The notes under the pieces are model-generated. The model made no database searches. It saw nothing but the letters and a program-made list of their open reading frames with translations, and was not told the origin of the DNA. Shown here one piece after another: positions 55,642-64,000 of a stretch of 64,000 nt of DNA. Source of the DNA: Gamsiella multidivaricata (lineage: Eukaryota > Mortierellomycota > Mortierellomycetes > Mortierellales > Mortierellaceae); the NCBI RefSeq assembly GCF_025024155.1, contig NW_026251722.1, forward strand, positions 458,559-522,558. The letters run 5' to 3'. The stretch's first letter is position 1, and each line of letters starts with the position of its first letter. Both the position numbers and the translations under genes were made by a program.

Positions 55642-56744
55642 GGACGAGGTGGGACACGATGCTAGTTCTGACGTTGAAGCAGAGTCCGGGGCGGTGCTGG
55701 GTGCCGGTGCCAGCGTCGGTATCAGTGTAGGTGTCGGTATCAGTGTAGGTGTCGGTGTCAGTGTCGGTGTCAGTGTCGGTCGTGGTACAAGGGTACGGAA
55801 ATGGATGTTATTGAGAACAAGCCGAGGACGAAGAGATACTTAGAGGGTGAGAAGGGTGGGGTAGTGAGAACAAACAAGTCGCCTTCAGCGCATCAACATG
55901 GAAAGCGTCTTTTCTTTTCTTTTTTTTTTCTCTTTCTCTTTCTCTCTTTCCTTCTCAAACTGTAGAAGTGAGACCGGGAAAAGTAGAAAGTAATAGAGAG
56001 GGAGAGAGCGGCTGTTGTCTGTCGGGCTGACTGTCCGTTCCGTATTTATGCCTTTCTAGTCCATAGAACATAGGGAAGAAGAAGAGAAGAAAGTGAGGAT
56101 GGGATGAGCTACAGGGCAACTTGGGACATGAAGACCATGCACATGCGCGTTTGTTTAAATGGGATCTCTCTTTTGTCACACACACTCACCAATCAGGTAA
56201 ACAAGAGTTGATGTTAAAATAAAATAAAGTAAATCAGAATGAGCGAGGAGCGTTAGAAGGACTGCGTGCTTGGTGTGTTCGGCAGATGAAGGTAAGGGCG
56301 GAGTTGATGGGGATGATGGATGATGAGTAATGGAGAAAGAAGGCGCTCCCCGGCTGAAAGATCACAAAATAAAAAGAGAGATATCTCCGTTACGAATAAG
56401 ACTATGGGATGACTCCATTCAATCTTATTTTTTCTATTTTTCGGAAAAGAGAGGGAGAACTAGTTATCAGATGCAAACCTTATCAGATCATCCCACGATC
56501 AACTACGCGGGGTCGCGCGGGGTCGCGACGTCACCCTATTTTGCTTCCCCTCTCTATTTGCACGCATCTCTCATTTTCTCTGAGTCGAGAGTCGAGAGTC
56601 GAGGGAAGGGGATCAAAGAACCTAATCAGCATTCCTTGACCTGGACTCGGACAAGCGTGGATTCGACTTGGGCAGAGTCATTTGGAACAGAGATCACTAT
56701 CAGCTCGTACCTTCTAGCAGACGGAAGAAGGAAACTCAGGCATC
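55642..56744. promoter_or_regulatory. Divergent intergenic region between the LRR gene and Naa25
   Basis: 1.1 kb. The LRR-side leader carries a hexanucleotide tandem repeat and, at 55910-55950, a long TTTTCTTTT/CTTTCTCT tract. The Naa25 side has GTCGAGAGTCGAGAG near 56585. Frames present are short and low complexity. No gene called. Confidence 0.5.
55711..55780. repeat. Hexanucleotide tandem repeat (GTGTCGGTATCA family)
   Basis: Alternating GTGTCG, GTATCA/GTGTCA and GTGTAG units, about eleven in all, lie 70-140 bp upstream of the LRR start codon, in its probable 5' untranslated region. Confidence 0.9.
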
Positions 56745-59700
56745 ATGGCATCCAACTCAGAGCTGGAAAATAAGCTGCGGCCGATCTATGGTACCCATCA
56801 ACCATCTCAGGCACAGATTCACAATCGCGTCAAAGGATCAACCAACTCTAACCAGCAATCGCGTCACCTGTATTGAACAGATGCCATGGAGGTGGGCAAC
56901 TATAGGGAAGGAATCCAGTTATGCAACAAGGCACTCAAGAGACAGCCCAACCTGCATAGCGTCAAGGTACGAAGGGAGGATATCGACTTTTCGAACAAAT
57001 TGATCCGTTCCCGCCTGGTGTCTAACAGCAATAACGATTCCTTACGCGGATAGGCGCTCAAAGCGCTGGCATTTGAGCGGAGCGGAAGGATGGGCGAAGC
57101 GTTGGTGCTGTGCGAAGAAATCATGTGGGCAAAACCGAAGGATGAGGCCACTTTGAGGACGCTGTCTATGATCCTCAGATCCGGAGGCAAAGGTATTTAC
57201 GAAACGGTTTTTTTTGGATAACACACATGGACCAGGATATGGACTGGACACCGATTAACAAACACATTCTTTCCCAATCAGATGAGCAGATGGTTAAGTT
57301 GATCGAGCTATATAAGGAGGCGTCAACCGCCAATCCAAAGAATGAAAACTTGGCCACACAATGGTTCATGTCCCTTGCTCGCAGACTGGACTACAAAGGA
57401 CAGCAGCAGGTGCGTTTGCACCGCACTGAACAGAGCGGGCTGAAGAAAAGTTAGTCATGGTGTAACTTCCGCATTAACACCCACTTTCATTTTACAAACT
57501 ATAGGTTGCAATCCACCTTCACAAAACCTTCAAAAGGAGCAACTATATGTTCTGGGCGATCATGAGCACTACTCTTCAGGTACAGGAAACCTATGTTCTG
57601 GATACTGAGCGCCCATCGAGTTCAATACCAAGGCAAAATGCTAACATGGCTCTCTCTAATTACTTCCGTAGGGTCAAAACGCACCTGCCGGTCAGTCAAC
57701 TATGCTGTATCAATTGGCTGAGCGCATGATGGCCAAGTTGAATGCAGAGGGCAAGGTTGAGACCATCGAGGGTTAGTTAAATTACTTTTAACCTGGCACC
57801 ATACAAAATATCGTGGACGCAATGTTAGCCTTCCTAACGCTTCACCACTACAACTCTATACTGCTCTCGTAGAACTGCAACTCTATCTTATCATCCTACT
57901 TGGGCAAAAGGATCGTCATATTGATGCGCTGGCCCTCCTAGAAGGCGACATTGGCGTCAAGACAAAGGCGATTGATAATGTGGAGCTGCGTTACTTGCGC
58001 ATTGAGTTGCTTATCAAAGCTGGACGCTGGAACGATGGCAGAGATGCTGCGGTCCAAATTCTCCAGGAGATCAACTCGGATGACTGGAGGACCATTCTCC
58101 AGTATTTTGACACGATCTTTCTTCCTGTCCAAGATGTCGACCTCAAGACCTCTGACAATCTCAAAGAGGCGCGTACATTTACTGCTGCGCTGGCTCAGAA
58201 TGAGGGCAAAAATCCTAAGCGAGGTCCCTTTCTCGCGCAGATCGAGCTGGAAAAGCGAGTCCAGGAAAGGATTGGTGAGCAGCTGCGGTCCCAGGTCTGT
58301 GTATCAAAATGCGATTAGACCCCTTTCCAGTAAACTGACAGTCATTTGTGTTGAAACTAGGCAACAATAAGGAAACCGTCATGAACCTTCTTGTGGCATA
58401 CTTTGAAAAATTCGGCTCGAAGACATGCTGCTTCGAAGACCTCTCGCCCTATATCGTAAGCGTGGACAAGGAGGATGCTCTTGAGTTCTGTAGGAAGTTG
58501 AAGGAATTGTCGGGCGAAAAGGCAGAGACCATCAAGGAAATTGCCATCCAAATCAACATTGCGAGGTTTGAGCGCTCAGTGGGCTTGCAGGCCAAGCTTA
58601 ATTCTTCTGAAGCCATGGCTCTTGTCAACAAGTTTTGGAGGCTGTACGAGGAGGCATTGCCTTTTGGTAAGTTCAGAAATTGAGATGTTTCTTCTAACGC
58701 CATCGATTGCACAGGCATTCTTATTCATAGTGCCGCTCCATTCTCATGTCTATAGGAAAGGATCTGGAAGAAACTGAGCGCCAATACGGAGACGATTACG
58801 CAATCATGGCTGCCCACCTCCTCATCGACATTCACAGGGATACTAGTAAGGGAGATATTACACACTGCTCATTCCCCATAGAGGTGACGCTGTGCTCAAT
58901 AGGATACACTGAGTTCTTACACGCACACCATGCCTTCTACATTGTCATATAGAATCTTATTTCCCTCTCCTGAACGCGACTTTCATGTTGGAGCATGCAT
59001 TGAATGCAAGCAAGCACAACTACCAGATAAAGCTTGTGTTGATCCGCATCTACGAGCTCCTCGGTAAGGATTGGAATGCACGCCACCAATGTTTTGGTTC
59101 TTGTTTCTGCCAAATAGATACTAATACTAGAATCAATGTCTTCATTCTTTTAGGTGCCTATAATTGCGCTATCAGCACCTACAACACCATGTCGATCAAA
59201 CATGTGCAGCACGATACCATGTCCCACTTTATCACGGATCGCGCTACCAACTTTGGATTGTTCAGTGAGGCGCTGGCACAGATGTATAGCGCGCACGAGA
59301 TCTACCACAGCAACGAGGCCGAGACACCCGAGATGATCTTGCAGGCATACAAATACTCGACCTTCTCGAAAATGCAGGAGTTTATTGAGTTTCAATCCAG
59401 ACTGGAGAACTCGCTGCAAAAGATGATTGCGGATCGGGAGATGATTCGACTCGAGTTTTTGAAGGAAGACTCTGTCAGTCGTGCGATTACCTGGCTTCAG
59501 GAGCTCGAGATCGGCAATTTGAAGTACGACGCTGCATTTTGCGAGTCCAGGATAGATAACCGCGACACGAGCGTGATGTTGAACTGGAACCCCAAGGAAT
59601 CTGCTTCGGTCGAGGTCCTGACCCGTCCTGCTGCTCAGCTAGACCGTGTCTGGTTGACGCTGTTCACACTTGTGCCACGGATCCTCAAGCACATGGCACA

Positions 59701-60394
59701 TCTTTCACCCATTGGCGCCGAATACGAAAATTTAGTAGCTGCTCTGGAGAAGATTTTGGCTACTTCTTCCCCCTCTTCTGAGTTGGAGCATCCTCCAGAA
59801 CTGACGGCCGAGGAAGTCAAGCTGGCCAAGATTATTCACCATGCTGCCAAGGCCTTTCAGGCTTTGTCTCTGGCGGTCGTGGCCCAGAACAGTAATAGCC
59901 CCACAAAAGAGGATCCCACCAAGACTGCGGCGACGGTCAAGGAGCATCTGAACGCTGTGGCAGCACTGCTGAAACGCGATCCCATCAAGTCCACGGGCAT
60001 ACTTTCCTGGCAAACGTTTCACGTGCTGACCAACATGGTCGAGACGGTCGCGTACCTTAATGTGGTCAACCAGTGCCTGCTCAACTTGATTTCTACCAAG
60101 GCAAACAAGAAGGCGGCCTTCAAGAGTGTAAACAGTACCATTCAGGATTTCATGGGACAATGCCGCCAGGCTCTGCAGGCTGTCCAGACTGATGTTACCG
60201 CTTTGAGGAACGTGGTCAAGCCAGATCGGATTAAATCTGGCTTGCTCTATGAGATCTGCGATGGATCCGCGGTCGATTTTGTTCGTTCCTCGAGCCACCA
60301 GGCCTTGATCGAAGACAAGACACTCCAGATTGGATCCAGCTGGATGAGGAGTCTTGTCAACTTGCAACAAGAGGCTGTCTCAAGGATCGTTTAG
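56745..60394 (+). CDS. NAA25: NatB N-acetyltransferase auxiliary subunit Naa25 (Mdm20)
   Basis: Eleven exons (56745-56790, 56881-56966, 57054-57192, 57282-57409, 57505-57579, 57672-57771, 57873-58274, 58361-58666, 58756-58845, 58953-59063, 59154-60394) sum to 907 residues, the usual Naa25 size. The start MASNSELENKLRPIYDAMEV leads into TPR-like helices (GNYREGIQLCNKALKRQPNL; ALKALAFERSGRMGEALVLC). Further landmarks are KTFKRSNYMFWAIMSTTLQG, YLRIELLIKAGRWNDGRDA, KASKHNYQIKLVLIRIYELL-like ASKHNYQIKLVLIRIYELLG, and YNTMSIKHVQHDTMSHFITD, the latter being the best conserved part of the family. Naa25 binds the catalytic subunit Naa20 and the ribosome, so that nascent proteins starting Met-Asp/Glu/Asn/Gln are acetylated. 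It converges with CBP80; the stop codons are 122 bp apart. Confidence 0.93.
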
Positions 60395-60516
60395 AGCGGA
60401 AACCCCCATTTTTTGAACATATTCATTGTTCACGAATAAACGCAGCGAGAATGATGATAAAAAAGCAATGAGTATATTGATTTAACGAGGGAATATCCAA
60501 ACGGTGCAAGGACTTC

Positions 60517-63500
60517 CTAGTTCATCTCCACAGAACGTCCGATCTCCATGCGGCAGATCTCCTGAAAGATATTTGTGATCCTTGCGTCAATAGGTTCACT
60601 GGTCTCGGGATCGACCGAGAAAACAATGGTCTCGAGCGTTGCTGAGAACGTAGCCACTTCTTTGGAGTACCGACGACCCAGCTCCAGGAACCAGCCAAGA
60701 CCAATCTCCCATGCCCGGCTCTCTTCCACACTCTGGTCCGAGGACTCGATCTCTCTCAATTTGGTTTGGAGCACACCCACGAACTTTTGGTACAGCGTCA
60801 AGAACACCTCCTTTTGCTCGCGGTTGACGATCGACAGTGTGTTCTCGACTCCAATGACAACCTCCTCCGTCTTGGTCGGTGGATCAGCCTCGAACTCCTT
60901 GCGGACCTCAACCAGCTTATCCTTAACCTGTTGCACTCTCGAAATGACCTTGTTCAGTGTGTTCTTCAGGATGTCCCAGACAAAACTCCTGTGCCACTCG
61001 TTCTGCCAGACCTCAGGCTCAAACACCCACTTGACAATGGCAATCGCGTCCACCACACGATAATTCAGCATCTTGTCCAGAAGGATCCCCATGAACTGCG
61101 TGTTATTCCTCCAGAACTGTGCCACAATCTTGACCGTGTGCAGGCGTGCCTCTGGTGTGCCGTTCATCCGCTGCAAGATCGCGAGGTACCGTTCAATCAC
61201 ATTGAGAACGTGCGAGAATGATTTCGATCCCAGCATCAGAACACACTCCGTAAACAGTTCCCGGATGAAATCCTCGCGCTCGTTCGGTGTCAACGACTCT
61301 AGTCGAGGTGCGTTTTTCATGCTCTCCAACGTTTGTTCAATCTGCTCAGTCGAGCTCTTGTTGCGGAGCGAATTCAACACTGCGGATGCCATGGCATGGT
61401 ATGGGTGCTCTATACACATGAGGTTTAAAAAGCAATCGGTGTGAGTTTCCCATGTTCCCCTTCCGCAACTGTCAATCTACTATAACATTCATAAGGCTCT
61501 GTGCGACATAGTACCTGGTGACTCGAACTTCCAGCTAGGACCAGGCGCTTCCGATGGCATGAACTTCTGGAATTCATCGGGCAGAGCCTCTTTGATGCGT
61601 TCAAAGTAAGACAAGCGGATCGTCTTTTCCAAGGTCTCGCGAATAAAGACGCACTGTGCATGATCAGGTGGCAATTCCAGAGCCGCAGACCTGAGATATA
61701 GCGAGAGAAGATGAAGGAAATGATCAAATCGGTCAGTGGGTTGACAAAGGTAGGATACCTGTCGTTTTTACACTAGTAAACGCAACCATCGAATATTACC
61801 ATTCGACCCAGTTCCAGAGGTATCCGAAATTACTGAGGTGGTGACTGAACCAGGTCCAGAAGCGGTGAGCACATTCGACATCCATAGAAGGAAGTCTTTC
61901 GTACAACTTCTTGATGGCCTCGGCTAATGAAGTAGGGAAGCTGTCTGGGAAGGATTTGCAGACCTCGACCAAGAGCGAAGCATAGTATACACCCTTGAAC
62001 TCTTGCTTGGGCAGCTTGAACATCTCTGTGAAGATGACCTCCGCCAACAACTGGTCTACAGACCAGCTTGGCCCTGCCGGTGTATCCGTTTCCATTTCGT
62101 TGGGTGCTCCTGTTGCTGCTGTGAGTGCCGAGTCAGCAAAAGTCCCAATGACGTATGAGTACTGGACCATGAACAGGTACTTTGCACACTCCTTTCGGTT
62201 GATCTCAAACAAGCAAAGCACGTCCGTCAGATTGTCGCGGACGATAAAGTGTGCGATAGAGTATGGGTCAGGAAGTGAGTTGTTCTGCTCGCCCTCGTCG
62301 GCCACAAAGATCCTGAACAGCGGTGCTGGAGTGTAGTAAGAGCTTGCGTCCACATGAGGCGGGAAGGCGAATGCAGGCAGCTCGTGCTGGGAGGCCATTC
62401 CGAGAACAGCATCAAAGGCCTGTGAGGGCTTGATCAGAATCGTCACATCCCAGTCATCCTTTTGCAAGTTCTGGATCTGTTTCCACAGCAGTGTAAGCGG
62501 CTTTTTTTTTTTTTTTTTTTTTCAAACAGATGAAAATTGTGTGTGAGTACCCAGGCCATGATCCAGAAATCTAATGAAAAGATATCGTTATTGTATCGGG
62601 ACGTACCTCCTCCTGAACGTATGGGCACTGCTCATCTTTGAACACCTTTGTAATCTCAAAACCCTCAGCTCCACCGCCCTCCTCTCTTGCCATCATGTAG
62701 TCCTCGATTCGTCCCAGGATCTTTTCAAAATCGTGAGGGTTGCGGTCACGCATGTCGGCTGCACACCAAGGTAAGGTCGCCAGGACACAGTAGACAGCAC
62801 AATCAGCGCGAGCCTAAAATAGTGGATCAATAGGGGGCCGGTTTTAGATACCCACAAATGAAATTGTCTTGAGAACCGCAAAATGACAAAAAATCCACAA
62901 GATGTCCTCTTACTCTCAAAACCGTCTCCTCGTCCAGAACGCCCAGCAATTGGTCCATGACGTTGAGCAGCGTAGTGGGCAAAATGACGTTGGAGTTGAC
63001 CAACTCGCCAAAGAATCGCAACAGCAGCTTGACGTTTCTCCATTGATATTTGAGCAAGCTGTCCTGCAGCAATTCGGATGCCATGGCAACAATCGTTCCT
63101 CCAGTTTGAACATTCTTTGCGTTCAAAAGTCCTGTTAGCGTTCCGTAGATGGCAGACTTCATAGGAAGCTCCAAAATACTATTGATGTCCGTTTGCAAAG
63201 CAGGCGTCATATCCAGGTTAGTGCTTTTGGCAACTTTCACTGCAAAAATCGATTAATGGTTGCCATGAATCATCATCGTACCAAGCCTTCAAGGACTTGA
63301 GAATTGTAGCGGAATGCTTTGCATAGTCGTTGTCCAGAATTCCGGCCAGTGTATTCAGGTTGGTCTCGAGCGTTGGCGTGATCTAAATACGTTTGGTACA
63401 AGGAGCAGATGTAAGTTCATTCACGCCCGTATTTCAAGAATTAACAGGTGGTACTTCGTAGAGACGGAAGCAAATATTGCTGTCAATACCTTGTCGCCAA

Positions 63501-64000
63501 CGCGAATGATAAGTCCACCCAGACGCTTTTCAATATCGCTCACTTCATCCTGCGCGCGCTCCTGCTCTCTGTCACGTTGATCGTGCCGTTGTCTATCGTA
63601 TGGCTTTCTGTATCCGCCACCTCTTCCTCCTAGAAATAGAACGTCGATAACAACACGGATCAGGTCTAAGTGGATAGCAAACAAAAGGATCGGACAACCG
63701 CTGCAGATTGGCCAATCGTATGTTTATGTACGCCTTACCTTTGTCATGACGGTCTCCACGATCGTTATAACGTCCGCCTCCTAATATCCAAATTTATTTG
63801 CCAAGACGCAGCATATGTAGGCGATCAGTATCCTGTACAAACGTGGACGAACTACATGCCTGTTCTTGCGAAGGAATCTTTGCTCGTCGCGCATGTCATG
63901 AAATCGCACAGGAGAAAAGTAGTGAAATGCACTCGGCCTACCATGGTTGTTCCTATTCCTGTCAGGTCCGCCGCCGCCTCCTCCTCCTTGGTTGTTCCTT
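60517..64000 (-). CDS. Nuclear cap-binding complex large subunit CBP80 (NCBP1), 5' end outside window
   Basis: The gene enters from the right edge with a Gly/Arg/Asn-rich N-terminus (NNQGGGGGGGPDRNRNNH; GGRYNDRGDRHDKG; YRKPYDRQRHDQRDREQERA). It then reads RLGGLIIRVGDK and ITPTLETNLNTLAGIL. The first MIF4G-like helical domain includes YGTLTGLLNAKNVQTGG, KYQWRNVKLLLRFFGELVNS and DQLLGVLDEETVLR. Later pieces are MREEGG-type exon edges, PSWSVDQLLAEVIFTEMFKL, and the last exon, with ESLTPNEREDFIRELFTECV, NNTQFMGILLDKMLNYRVVD, AIVKWVFEPEVWQNEWHRSF and VWDILKNTLNKVISRVQQVK, ending GRSVEMN. This is the CBP80 MIF4G array that, with CBP20, holds capped nuclear transcripts. The RG-rich N-terminus is longer than in many homologues. 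At least nine introns are visible; not all borders were fixed. The start codon lies beyond 64000. Confidence 0.9.

Overview
The window is nuclear DNA of a filamentous fungus, most likely an early-diverging one of the Mortierella type (Mortierellomycotina). Evidence: dense protein genes split by short GT-AG introns, many poly-A/poly-T and dinucleotide runs, and fungal core genes such as Aur1-type inositol phosphorylceramide synthase, Tom7, Drs1, Rav1 and a Vnx1-type exchanger. The species assignment is inference from gene content and style. I saw no rRNA, tRNA or CRISPR array.

Layout. 1-6 kb: the 3' part of a coiled-coil gene (-), an EngB-type mitochondrial GTPase (-), a divergent tiny Tom7 gene (+) with a 10-nt exon, and an orphan gene with an acidic middle and basic tail (+). 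6-10.5 kb: a 1,390-residue Kelch/BTB protein (-). 11.7-13 kb: a cryptic gene of many very short exons (-), perhaps decayed. 13-17.5 kb: a single-pass membrane protein resembling fucosyltransferases (+) and ribosomal protein eL24 (-).

18-22.6 kb is the accessory island. It holds a broken XPG/FEN-type nuclease reading frame, then in the same orientation a broken Fanzor (eukaryotic TnpB-like) frame that stops just after its RuvC-I motif, then on the other strand a decayed FkbM-type methyltransferase. Inverted repeats lie beyond it. This nuclease pair is the most interesting part of the window.

23-29 kb: inositol phosphorylceramide synthase (-) and a membrane-anchored protein with a possible ParB/sulfiredoxin-like domain (-). 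29-33 kb: a long, simple-sequence-rich stretch without a convincing gene. 33-47 kb, all on the minus strand: Drs1 helicase (ribosome biogenesis), stand-alone MoaC (molybdenum cofactor) with a probable mitochondrial presequence, and the very intron-rich Rav1/rabconnectin-3 (V-ATPase assembly). 48-52 kb: Vnx1-like cation/proton exchanger (+), divergent from Rav1. Both concern vacuolar or endomembrane proton handling, although the pairing may be chance. 52.7-64 kb: a leucine-rich-repeat protein with a C-terminal zinc-finger-like motif (-), the NatB auxiliary subunit Naa25 (+), and cap-binding protein CBP80 (-, start beyond the window).

Coordinates of spliced genes were set by hand from splice sites and reading frame. 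For Tom7, eL24, EngB, the Kelch/BTB gene, Aur1, Drs1, MoaC, Vnx1 and Naa25 the exon lengths sum to an intact frame.
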